DNA from: Plazaster borealis
Lineage: Eukaryota; Echinodermata; Asteroidea; Forcipulatida; Labidiasteridae
Assembly (NCBI GenBank): GCA_021014325.1
Contig: JAJGQC010000046.1
Span: 1-64,000, forward strand
DNA: 64,000 nt
Direction of reading: 5' to 3'
This document shows positions 44,661 to 55,260 of this stretch, in pieces (position 1 is the first letter of the stretch; the number at the start of each line of letters is the position of its first letter). Under the pieces are notes generated by a model. The model saw only the letters and a program-made list of their open reading frames with translations. It was not told where the DNA came from and did not search any database. The position numbers were made by a program, and so were the translations under genes.

Positions 44661-46757
44661 CCTAAAAAGTACAACAACAATATGTTTTCAGCTGTTGGCC
44701 GAACACCTAAAAAATCAGTCAGCAGTGGTCATATTATGGAAAAATAAGGTCTGATATTTGTGGTTTGTGGAGCACTTTAGCTCTAGTTCTTTCTTTAATT
44801 CTTTCTTTCTTTGGTCAAACGGCCACGTGGTCAAAATGCAAAAGGACATAACTCCAAAACTGTTCTGCCGATTTTTTACAAATTTTTGTCAAATAAAACC
44901 TTGACACTTGCCCTATCTAAGAATATAATTGTCATAAATTGTGGCCAATGGTCAACTGGTGGTCAGTGGTGGTCATGTTATGAATATTTACAAAATGAGT
45001 CTTCTCCCACATTCTTTCGCCGATGCAGCCTAACCTGGACAAATGCCTCATTAGCTCGAGCTACACTTGGGGTGTGCACAGAATTCGGCCAGTACTCACC
45101 TATCGGTCAGTTGGGGCGCAAGGGTAACGCCACCAACGCACCACCTACGTTCAGAATAATCTCATTAGACTCTTGCGACGCGGACGGGTCGAAGCTCTCT
45201 GCAAATCATTTTGCAAACCACGAAGTACACATACGTTCTCTACGTATAGATACATGTATGTACACCATATTTGAATTAAACGGTTGTTGATAACTAGCTC
45301 ATCGCTGCATGCTGGTGGACGTTGAAAACATTCGTAAATGATTTTGTGTGCGTTGTTAACTGCTTCAGTAAATTAATAATTTAATAAACAACATACCTTT
45401 AAAGTAAACAACATTTGTTTATATATCTGTTAGACATGTGTACATTGCCTCAAATTTAATGATACTTTTTACAACGATTCAGAGGTTCGGTGAAGAGTCA
45501 GCACTGCTTTAATTGGTTCTTATGAAAGGAGAACTGGGATGGTTGGTGAGGTCATAGGCATTGAGGGGTGCATCCCACTAAATAACTCCCATCAGTGCAA
45601 AATGCTAAATATTCAAAAATACTTAAAAAAATATAGTGTCACAGCTTTTTACAGTAAATGTAAAATTATCCATTGTTTGACTCTTGAACCTTTATCCATT
45701 GCTCAATTTGATACGGGGAGTGCCAATGGCCCGGCGAGTTATTCTCCCTTTAAATAAAAACACCCCTACACCAATGTTATTTTCCAAACGTCCGCGCATC
45801 AATCTTGAAAAATGTTCATATACACCTCTCGGCAAATAGGACCATATTTTCAGGGCCTATGTCATGCGAAAAGTCAACGTTGGAAGTCAACAACCCTCGG
45901 GTCACAATTGGGAAAAATTGTTACACTGTACGATTGTTATTTGGCTCTCAAATCTGTCAAATACAGAATGTTTTGAGGGCCTACAAAATAATAATGAGGC
46001 CGACACCCTGTTTTCTCCTAATTAGTGGGGTGCACACTGAGTGGACTGCCCATTGTGTGTCAAGTGCCCTGTGTTCTAGAGCGTATCAGTGGACTGTTGG
46101 TATTAGTAGAGGAGTGAATTAGTGAATCCTACAAAGAGACCAGCATCTCAAACGTTGTTCCGTCTCCTCTGACGATAATTAGAGCAAGCTAGTCGGAACG
46201 TTGAGTCCAAATAACTCACTCCGCGGCAGCACAATTTAAAACGAGAAGTCCTCCGATCCACTGAGCGAAAGTAGTAGTCCTGGCCATTTTCCTACCTCCC
46301 AAGTAGCACTTAATATGCAGGCCAGTTCTTTTCAAGACTAAGTCCTTTTCAAATTCCGAAGTTTACGGCAGTAGAATAGAATATAGCAAAGTAAGTCTTC
46401 GAGAACAATTTACACAGTACGCAAAATAATTATATACACATGGTGTTACTGCAAACCGAATATATAATAATTCGATAATTAAACATTATTGATTCCTTTT
46501 CCTCAGTTTTTTGGTAAATTGCCAGTTTGCCCATTTCTACTTGTCAGAGCCAAAAGTTTACTTGGAAAGCATGTCTTCATTTCCCAAATAAGTTTTCAGT
46601 AACGGTATTATGTGACTTTAATCAAACCCCTTCTTATTAAGCGATTTATTCATCTGGAATTGTTCAGTGTAATGTTTATATGTTTCATATAACCTGTTTC
46701 TGTTATCAACAATATTTAAATACAAACAGTGTCAAAACTCCGTTTAACATTATTCAG
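44661..46757. other. Right part of copy 2 intron 1
   Basis: No coding segment is supported. Several short open stretches here have no splice context or family similarity. Mixed AT-rich sequence with a CTTTCTTTC run near 44800. Confidence 0.4.
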
Positions 46758-47083
46758 GCGTTTTAGCAGTTGTAGACTTCACCAGCGTGACAGCTTCTGC
46801 TTCTTCAGCGGGCACATACGTATTCATCGCAGGTTACTTAGTGTTTGATGATGAGACCGCGGCAGACAACAAAGAAGAGCTTGGTTTTTCTCGATCCATG
46901 AGGACTGGTGACGTAAGTGACCTGGCTGGGTGGACGGATGCTTCTAATAAGATACCAACAAATTTGCCAAACAATATCAAGAGGGCGATGTTCACAATAC
47001 CCGGGACCAAGACAAAAGCGTTGGCGTGTTCAAGTGGACGTATGGCTTGAACTCAGTGACAACGATACGAATGAGACCCACAG
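46758..47083 (+). CDS. Tie-like receptor copy 2, N-terminal domain exon
   Basis: Acceptor TTATTCAG, phase 1, reading GVLAVVDFTSVTASASSAGT, FIAGYLVFDDET, LAGWTDASNKIP, IKRAMFTIPG. The expected ending, VGVFKWTYGLNSVTTIRMRP before a CACAG/GTGAGT donor, is in a second frame, so one indel lies near 47012. The exon length is two bases off what phase 1 to phase 1 requires. The closing IRMRP just before the Ig exon parallels the IRIRTMKMR stretch at the same place in vertebrate Tie2, so this exon is the N-terminal extracellular (Ig1-equivalent) region. The break is either a true lesion or an assembly error. Confidence 0.75.
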
Positions 47084-47298
47084 GTGAGTAATTCAAATGA
47101 ATCAAATGGCGAAACGGTACTTTTGCCAGCAAGAATTGTATGAAATGTTTCAGACAAACCACTGATATTGAATATTTTTACTGGGTGAGTATTGTACAAT
47201 CATTCTGCCTTATAAGCCATCAAACCGTGGTACATTTAACGCATATTATAGTGTATTTTCTTTTGTTGCGTCTGCCGTTGTCATTTTTACATCATCAG

Positions 47299-47553
47299 CA
47301 TCCCTTCTACCCACCTTTGTTACCCGTACTGTGAACCTCAACGATCATGTAAGTCTAACCGTCACAAGAAACACAGAGGATGGAAAGATTGTATACAGCA
47401 GATGGAGGAAAAATGGCGGCAATGGGAGGAAACCGAATATCCTGCATTTTGACATAAACGATGCCAATACCAGCGACAGCGGTATTTATGAGTGTCACTA
47501 TCAGCATCAACGTAGCAATGGAAATCAGGCGCTCCTGAGATTAATCGTCAGAG
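47299..47553 (+). CDS. Tie-like receptor copy 2, Ig-like domain exon
   Basis: 85 codons, phase 1 on both sides, open. Starts ASLLPTFVTRTVNLNDHVSL, has YSRWRK, and ends SDSGIYECHYQHQ and LLRLIVRG. The beginning aligns by eye with ASFLPATLTMTVDKGD at the start of the second Ig domain of vertebrate Tie2, and the end with its RLIVR. DSGIYECH is the canonical Ig F-strand motif. Copy 1 counterpart: 23245-23493. Extracellular, likely part of the ligand-binding head. Confidence 0.88.
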
Positions 47554-47919
47554 GTAAACCGAATTATGTATTTGTTTATTAAATAACAAACTGTGAGTTG
47601 AGTGTAAATGTGTAGATATCACGGGATGCTATCACGCTCATCTGAACCAGACCATCTCAATAAAACATTGCTTCACTTACAAACAAAGATGTTGGCAGCT
47701 ATTTCCCTCGAAAATAAACTGAAACATCAAGGAATAGACCGAGCTCCATACAACGTCATCCATAGCCTAAACTGAGACCCGGGTATCAACTTAGTTCAAT
47801 ACATGCAGAAGGGGAAACTTAAATATAAAACTAGACATTGAGTTTTTGTTTACTACAAAAAAAGGTGTTCGTGGTGAGTGATTGATTGAATGAATAGACA
47901 TTCTACCTTATCAATCCAG

Positions 47920-50900
47920 TGCCTGGTCCAGGAGTTATGAATTTTTCACAAGATTTAACATCAACTTCCGGTTTGGACCGGAAGTCAAGATCAAATAGGG
48001 GTCACATTTTGTGTAGCGCGTTTAGTTTAATAATAATAATAATAATAATAATAATGAAGACGTTTTAGATGATGTATGGATTTCAAACCTCCAACAATTT
48101 GTTGAAACATTAACTTTCACTTTCCGGTTTTAACCGGAAGTCAAGGTCAAATGAGGTCACAGTGTGTAGCGTTTCTTAAATCTTTGGAGCCCTTTCTGAT
48201 GATGTATAGATGATAAAAATCCAATGTGTGGTTGGGCAGTTCTGATTTTTTCAAATATTAAATTTCATCTTCCGGTTTGAACAGGAAGTGAAGGTCAATT
48301 GGGGTCACATTCTGTATATCGTTTGTTAAGTTGTTACATACTTGTCCAATGATGTATAGATTGTAAAAATCCATTGTGTGGTTCAGGAATTATGAATTTT
48401 GAAACATTAAATGTCAACTTCCGCTTTGAACCGGAAGTCAGGGTCAAACGGGGTCACAATAAGTGTAGCGTATGTTATGTTTTATAAAGACCATTCAGAT
48501 GATGTATAAATTGTAAAAATCCCTTGTGTGGTTCAGGAGTTACGAATTTTTCAAGTATCACATGGATTATCTTTATGCCGGGTGCGCAATATACAAGGTA
48601 ACATGCAGCGATGCTAAATGTATTCCTACCATGTAGTTGAAGTAAACTGAACTACACGTTCAATGTACATGTATACACGTGCTATTACACTATCTCGCGT
48701 TATCAAAGTGGGTCATTACAAACGTGCGCTTTAATGCTGGTGGTTATAAGACAAGATGTAAATGTCAAAATGTTGTTATTTCTGTGCAAAAGTTTGAGCA
48801 GGCTCAACGTTCTAAAACCTGAGGCAAAAATTATGCTGAAATGATAAATAGTTTTGAGATACGAATTTTATGAAATTTTAAATTTCCGGGTTGAACCGGA
48901 AGTCAAGGTCAAATGGGGTCACTTTTTGTGTAGCGTTTGTTGGACCTTTAACGAACTTTCCGATGATGTATAGATTGTAAAAATCCAACATGTCGTCTAT
49001 GAGTTATGATTTTTTTTCAATTATTAAAGTTTGATTTAATGTAATGCAATACCTGATGACGTCATTATGACATCATCAAGTTTGTGTCGTCTTGATATTT
49101 AGGTTCAAATGTCTGATGAGTTTCAATGTAAAATTCAATTTCAATCTTGAGTTATGCCGTAGATAAGCCCGGAAATGATGTTTTTCAAGAAAACAAACAA
49201 AGGCAAACTTTGACCTAGGGGCATGACCTTGAAAAAAAGGTCATACGATTTTGACGTTAACTTTTGAAATGTAGCCCCAGTCGTGATCTATTGTATGCCC
49301 AATTATGAACATCATAGCTTTCATATTCAATGAGATACAACAAATACCAAATGGTCATTTTTCAACTTTAAAAACCTTGTAATTCGACACCTGATGACGT
49401 CATGACAACTGTGCCGTCTTCATATTCAGGTTCAATTGTCTGTTGAGTTTCAATGTTCAATTCAGTTTCAATTTTGAGTTATGCTGTAGAGAAGAGTTCT
49501 GTGGAAGAAGAAGATGGAAACGAAAATAGACTTAAGTTTTTGTTTTAGAACAAAAACAGGGTGTTTCGCATTTGGTCAATAAGTCAGTCGTTTAAGTTTT
49601 GATATTACTCTGGTTGTGGTGGAGTAATGTAAGAAGGGTTGAAAATGTGAGAACATGGTTTTGCTGATGACGCTATTATGATGTATCCAAATTGGCCTAT
49701 ATGTTGTCGGGTCATTATGTTTGAATCTTTTGGATTTTAAGCAACAGGTTTTCAGCCATTAATATTTTCTTTTCAAAAAAATGTCACGAGAGGGCGCTGT
49801 TGAAATTATTATGTCATTTCTTTTTTTTATAGATCTTATCTGTGGATCAAGAGTTATGATTTTTCAATGATTAAACTTCAACTTCCAGATTGAACAGGAA
49901 GTCAAGGTCAAATGGGGTCAGGTTCTGAGTAACTTTTTACAAACTTTTCACGACCTGTTCGATGATGTGTAGATTGTAAAAAACGAACATGTGGTTCATG
50001 AGTTATTATTTTTTCCGTTACTAAACTTCAACTTCCGGTTTTAACCGGAAAACAAGGTCAGACGAGGTTACACTCTGTGTGTCATCCATTAGGTTTTTGA
50101 ATACCTTTCTGATGATATGTTAATAACCAAAATCCAATGTCTGGTTTTGGAGTAATGATTTTTTGAAACACTAAGCTTTGATTTTATAAAAAAAAATGTA
50201 AAAAAATAAAGTAATTACGTCATCATGACGTCACTTCACATTTCACAAGCCATGGTCGTTGTCTTACAGTACACCAAGTTTCAGCTCAATCGGCTGTTTC
50301 ATTTAGTAGATACACGGCTTCAAAATGAGAACCTTTAGGGCCTTACCACGTGACACACGATGACGTCATCATACTACGACTATGCTGTCTACATAAAGAT
50401 CATTATATTTACTAGTTTTGAAGAGATTCTCATAAACTTTGCCACAGACATCTAGTAAAAGTGTGCTTTGAACTTTTTTCAACCTGGCGCTAGAGGGCGC
50501 TTTTAAATTGTGTGACGTCACCGGTCCAATTTTGTTAAACCAGACACTTGCCGGATTACAACATTGTTAAAAACAACTCAAAAACATTGTCACTTTCTGC
50601 TACATTTAATTTACTAGGCATTTCCGGTTTCGACCGAAAGTAGAGGTCATGTGAGGTCACGCACGCGACAACAAATAAAGACCTATATGACCTTAGTATG
50701 ATCCCGCATAAAGTAACTGCCGGCCTCTAAAGTGTGATTTGTTACAGAATTTCAAAGATTAAAAAAAAATGTCTAAAAACCTTGTAATTCGACACCTGAT
50801 GACGTCATCATGACGTCATTGTTCGCGTTCCGTCCTCATGCTAAGGTTCAAGTACATGCCAAGTTTCAAGTTTGTACAACTTAAACATTTTGCGAAACTG

Positions 50901-51130
50901 CAAGAGAAGGTTCAGAAGGGTGGAAAAAAAACCGAACACCTAAAAATAAAAAAATCAGAACTAGAGATTCAGTTTTGTTGGTTACAAAAACAAGGTGTTC
51001 GTGAGTGATGTCATCAAATTATGATTAAATGAATTGGTTACAAAATCTTACGTTTGGTTCAGAAGTTAGTTTTTTCCATTATGTTTAAACTGGAAGTCAG
51101 GTCAAATGGGGTTACATTGTGTGTAGTGCT
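47920..51130. repeat. TTCCGG-palindrome repeat domain, left block
   Basis: About nine units of roughly 150 bp have TTCCGGTTTGAACCGGAAGT or variants (around 47969, 48122, 48271, 48420, 48885, 49884, 50034 and 50625), followed by CAAGGTCAAATGGGGTCAC, then GATGATGTATAGATTGTAAA, then GTGTGGTTCAGGAGTTATGA. TGACGTCATCATGACGTCA palindromes recur near 50215 and 50805. A trinucleotide AAT microsatellite lies at 48030-48055. Non-coding. Confidence 0.9.
48188..49500 (+). repeat. 1.3 kb direct duplication, left copy
   Basis: Runs parallel to 56023-57290 with the same order of landmarks: CCAATGTGTGGTT, GAACAGGAAGTGAAGGTCAA, TATCTTTATGCCGGGTGCGC, TTGAGCAGGCTCAACGTTC, GACCTAGGGGCATGACC, and TGAGTTATGCTGTAGAGAAG at the end. 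By eye the copies are well over 90 percent alike. Confidence 0.88.
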
Positions 51131-51154
51131 TGTTGAGATTTTATATATAGGCTG

Positions 51155-51946
51155 TCACTCGCTAACGAGTATGACTATCGGGGGGTTGAGTTGCGGAGTT
51201 TGAGTTTGCCAGCCTTCCCATGAGAGTAGGCCAATCCTGGCAGATGGTTGACGGCCACAGTATCTGCATTGGAGGGATGCTTCCTCGGGATGGACCGCTC
51301 TCTCGTGACGCCGCATCCCCCTAATCTCTGCAGCTTCTGCCCTGGCATCCTCGGCTGACGCAGCCCCACTCTTGGTGAGTGAACGCCATGTGGGCCTCTC
51401 CTTGGCCATGTCTTCCCAGGTGTTGGTTGGAATGCCAGCTGCTTGGAGATGACGTTTCAGACAGTCCTTGAAACGAAGTTGAGGGCGGCCTCTATGACGA
51501 ACCCCCTCCACCAGTTCTCCGTAGAATATCTGCTTAGGTAGTCGGGAGTCGTCCATAAGTACAAGGTGACCACTCCAACGTAGCTGTCTGGCAAGCAACG
51601 TGGACTCGACACTGGCCATACCAGCCCTGCGAAGAACCTCGTTGTTAGTGATATAGTCAGACCACTTGATGTTCAGGATGGTATGAAAATGGCGGAGTTG
51701 AATTTGATTAAGTTTCCGGATATGTCTTTGGTATACTGTGTATGTTTCAGTTGAGTAGAGAAGAGATGATAGTACCACTGCCCTGAACACCATACATTTA
51801 GTAGAGGTTTTGATGCCACGTTGAGACCACACTCGGTGATGTAGACGACCAAAGGATGCTGCTGCAGCAGATACCCTCTTGTTGAGCTCTTTCTCCAGGC
51901 TATTGTCGCTGGAGACTCTGCTGCCGAGATAGGTGAATTGAGGCAC
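51155..51946 (-). pseudogene. LINE RT C-terminal region
   Basis: Open frame of 263 codons: FTYLGSRVSSDNSLEKELNK, RRAGMASVESTLLARQLRW, then WSGHLVLMDDSRLPKQIFYG, a basic GVRHRGRPQLRF segment, and a degenerate zinc cluster (LQCRYCGRQPSARIGLLS, histidines lost). It follows the RT but in a different frame from it, overlapping at about 51900-51946, so one frameshift separates the two. This region normally helps template binding during target-primed reverse transcription. Confidence 0.85.
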
Positions 51947-53138
51947 ACACTTTAAAGGCTGGTTGTTTTAAGAGGATGGTTGGTTGGACAAGTAGAGTAC
52001 GTCGTACTGGTTGGACCATGACCTCAGTTTTCTTGGTGTTTATGGTGAGACCAAACGCAGTGGCTGACCTTGCGAAACTGCTGACAAGGTTCTGCAACTC
52101 GTTCTCTGAGTGAGCCACAAGAGCAGCATCGTCAGCAAACAGTAGTTCCTGCACGCCGATGAGGTGAGTTTTAGAGCTTGCTTTCAGTCGTCGGATGTTG
52201 AATAGATTTCCATCGAAGCGTGTTTTGATGAAGACCCTTCCAGTTGTACCAAGTGAGGCAACTTCTAAAACTGCTGACAAGAGGAAAGTGAACAGTGTAG
52301 GAGCTAGCACACATCCCTGCTTCACTCCAATGTTAACTTTGAAGGGATCTGAAGTAGAGCCGGCAGAAGAAACCTGACCATTTATACCATCATGAAACTT
52401 CCTGATCAGTGTGATGAGTTTACCTGGACAGCCATACCTTTCAAGTACGCTCCACAGCATAGGTCGAGGAACCGAGTCGAAGGCCTTGGAGAAGTCAATG
52501 AAGGCTACAAAAAGTGGCATGTTTTGTTCCTTAGCCTTCTCTTGAAGCTGGCGTAAGGTAAATACCATGTCGATGGTACTACGTCCTGCTCGGAAGCCGC
52601 ACTGACTTTCTGGTAGAACGCCATCTGCAACAGATTGCAGCCGCCTCAGAAGCAGTTTCCCAAGGATCTTCCCAGCAATGGACAACCACGAGATGCCACG
52701 ATAGTTGTTGCAGTCTTGACGGCTTCCCTTACGCTTGAAGATGGTGACTATGAGAGCGTCTTTAAAGGCATTTGGAAGTTCTTCTGACATCCAACAACGA
52801 AGGTACAAACTGTGAAGTGTGGATTGAAGTAGTGGTCCGCCATGTTTGTATATCTCAGCGGGGAGGCTGTCCAAGCCTGGAGCTTTCCCGTTCAGAACTT
52901 TATTGATTATTTCCTTGACCTCTCCAAGGGAGGGTGGCCTGGCAAGGTCCTGCTGGACATGTCGCTGCGGTATCTGATCAAGAAACTCCTCCTGCGTATC
53001 AGATGACTTATTCAGAAGGGTCTTGAAATGGTCGCGCCAACGATCAAGGATTTCTTGTTTATCAGTGATGAGAGTGCTTCCGTCGCTTGAGAGAAGCGGA
53101 GAAGTAGCATATTTTACAGGACCATAGACTGCCTTCAA
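51900..53138 (-). pseudogene. LINE reverse transcriptase domain
   Basis: 412 codons open. Motifs in order: KAPGLDSLPAEIYKHGG, FKDALIVTIFKRKGSRQDCN, NYRGISWLSIAGKILGKLLL, SQCGFRAGRSTIDMVFTLRQ, FVAFIDFSKAFDSVPR (first catalytic Asp), GVKQGCVLAPTLFTFLLSAV, and LLFADDAALVAHSE (catalytic FADD). It copies element RNA at a nicked target. The domain is intact over its length. The break lies at the joins to the linker (near 53150) and to the C-terminus. Confidence 0.93.
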
Positions 53139-53217
53139 GGAAGTGTAAAACCTTTGGAGTCATTTACATCAGCCAGCTGTTGTAGGTCTGCTGCTTTTTG
53201 AGCCCACCACCTATCCT

Positions 53218-53673
53218 TCATCTGCCTAAGCTGTCTTTGCAGGAGGCCTTGGTTTCACGTAGGTGCTTCAAGGCTGCTGCCGATGATGGATTTGCAATGT
53301 GACGGAGATGAGCAGCATGCTTGGCCCGTAGGAGGTCTTTAATCTGAGTATCGTTTTCATCGAACCAGTCAGCATGCTTCCTAGACGGATGTCCAAGTAC
53401 TGCGGCTGCTGCACTGTAAACAGCTTGCTGGAGAAAAGCCCAGTGGTTGTCAACTGAGTCTGCACCACTAATGCCAGAATTGCTAATGGCTTGAGTAACC
53501 GCAGCCTGTAGATTTGTGCGGTGCTCAAGTGAGGAAAGCTTTGACACATCAATGTGACGTCTTGGTTTTGGCGCAGTTTTTGTTTTGGTGAGCGCACATG
53601 TAGATTCGCATAAGTGCGAATAAACTAATGATCTGTCTGACACTCTGCACCCCGCATGGCACGAGTGATGCAT
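53218..53673 (-). pseudogene. LINE endonuclease-RT linker
   Basis: An open stretch between the two enzymes reads SKLSSLEHRTNLQAAVTQAI, NHWAFLQQAVYSAAAAVLGH, and LLRAKHAAHLRHIANPSSAA, alanine-rich and helical. It occupies the expected linker position and sits in a different frame from its neighbours. Confidence 0.75.
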
Positions 53674-53793
53674 ATGTCATGAAGGTCACATCTCCTAGAT
53701 AAAACATAATCTAGAAGGTGCCAGGATTTAGAACGGGGTGTTTCCAAGAGTAGAACCATTTGTCAGGCATATTGAAGAATGTGTTGGTGACTG

Positions 53794-54639
53794 CTAGGTG
53801 GAACTCTTTGCAAAAGGAAAGAAGCATCTCTCCGTAAGAGTTAATATTTCTCTCCCAAAACTGCCAAGTGCTCCGGCCCAGGTAGTGTTGTCTGAGCCAA
53901 CCCGTGCATTGAAGTCACCCAAACAGATGATTTTGTCGTGGAGTGGGATGCCTTGCAACAACCGAGAAAGATCTTCATAAAACTGGTGTTTAGAGTCCTC
54001 GGTGCTGGGAAGTGTTGGGGCATAAGCACTAATAATATGAAGATGAAGGGGAGTTTTGTCGTTTATTTTGATCTTTAAGATCATCAGCCTGTCTGAGATT
54101 GCCTTTGGGAAGGTAGTTAGGTTTCTGGCTATGCTGTTTGCGATTGCAAGATCAACACCTGCTTCTCTCTTGAGCTCGCCTGACCCAGCTAGACGAGTTT
54201 CCTGAAGTGTTGCAATGTCTATGGAGTACCGAGAGAGCTTTCTGTCGAGAAGGGCTGTACGTCTCTCGGGTCTAGTTTCGGAGTCTAAGAGAGTTCGAAC
54301 ATTCCAGGTTCCTAGGATTAAACGTTTAGTTGATACTTGATTTCTTTTTCCTTTCTGTGTATTCTTCCCACAAGTTGGAGTCCCGCTGGCCGTGGGCTGC
54401 CAGCCAGGAAAAAGGGCAGACGAGCTTTTTTTACCCCGCCTTTTATTGGGGCGTCCCCTGATTGGGGCAAGCGGTGCATCCCTAAGAAGGGCCGCCTGGT
54501 CACTTGGGAAGGACCTCACACACTCGTCGTCCTCAAGATGCGTACGACCATCACTCCCAAGCCGCTCATGTGTAGAGATCTGTACTACCAGCTCCCAGCT
54601 GCTCAAGCCTGCCAGCATCGCCAGAGTCTCCATCGCCAT
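53794..54639 (-). pseudogene. LINE endonuclease domain
   Basis: The ATG at 54639 opens 281 codons. A basic linker is followed by LILGTWNVRTLLDSETRPER, IATLQETRLAGSGELK (catalytic Glu in QET), LHIISAYAPTLPS, and IICLGDFNARVGSDN (GDFN), all hallmarks of the EEP-fold endonuclease that nicks target DNA. The last catalytic block (SDH-like) is not in this frame: the frame drifts after about 53880. Confidence 0.9.
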
Positions 54640-55260
54640 GAGACTTGAAACATCTCCTCACCTCAGCCTGATCCCGAAGGCCTGCGCCATGTGTTTATAG
54701 TGCAGCATACGTTGCGCAGATGTAGCGACACTCTCTGGGTTTCAGTGGTCTGTATCCAAACGGAGAGCCTGGGCTCGACAGCTGGAGAACACAATAACTG
54801 CCCGCAGTGCTCAGAAGAAGGAAAACCCCTTCCACTAAGGTGGTTCCAACCATGCCATTGACCAACCAGTAGTTCATCTGCCATGAAGGGATACCAAAAC
54901 CACTGCTGCCTGGTTTGGGGATTTGTGGTCAGAGTACACCGTCTCCTCGAAGGGTTTCCTAGCAGGGATAACGGGCCCCATCTGCCCGGGTTTGAAATCA
55001 GAGTTTTCCTTCTCCTAGGAGAGCTACCATCCAAGGTTAATGAGCCCTCCTGCCCGGAGCAATCTGGTTTGAGGCGCCAGAAACCCACCTAAACACCTCT
55101 GCTTACAGTTCGCAACAGGGATCGGCACATGAAGCCAAGCAGTAGGAGTTTGATTAGGAGAGGCTCTTTGAGACGCTGGTCATATGGGATACTTTATGAA
55201 GTAGGGAGTTGCTCACCTCCCCCTACCCATCTCGACCATCCTAACCCTGTTGAGATTCTA

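Larger units (their letters stand above)
51144..55247 (-). mobile_element. Nearly complete non-LTR retrotransposon (LINE), 4.1 kb
   Basis: Flanked by TGTTGAGATTTTA (51131-51143) and TGTTGAGATTCTA (55248-55260), a 13 bp target duplication with one mismatch. Read on the - strand it has a 5' untranslated region, an apurinic-type endonuclease, a linker, RT with FADD, and a C-terminal region with a Cys/His cluster. It has no poly-A tail; the 3' end is TATATATAA-like. It split a TTCCGG repeat block. Clade not settled: EN-RT wording is compatible with RTE- or I/Nimb-like groups. Confidence 0.9.

Noticed and set aside
44811..45290. 159-codon + strand ORF in copy 2 intron 1
   Set aside because: No conserved motif, no fitting splice sites, and no counterpart in copy 1. 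Likely chance.
46120..46240. Possible hammerhead-type ribozyme (CTGACGA ... GGAACG) as found in Penelope-like elements
   Set aside because: The second core box is not GAAA and the helices do not pair convincingly. No Penelope RT is nearby.
54337..55092. ORFs on both strands at the 5' end of the LINE
   Set aside because: The + strand ORFs are antisense shadows of the LINE endonuclease and its 5' untranslated region.
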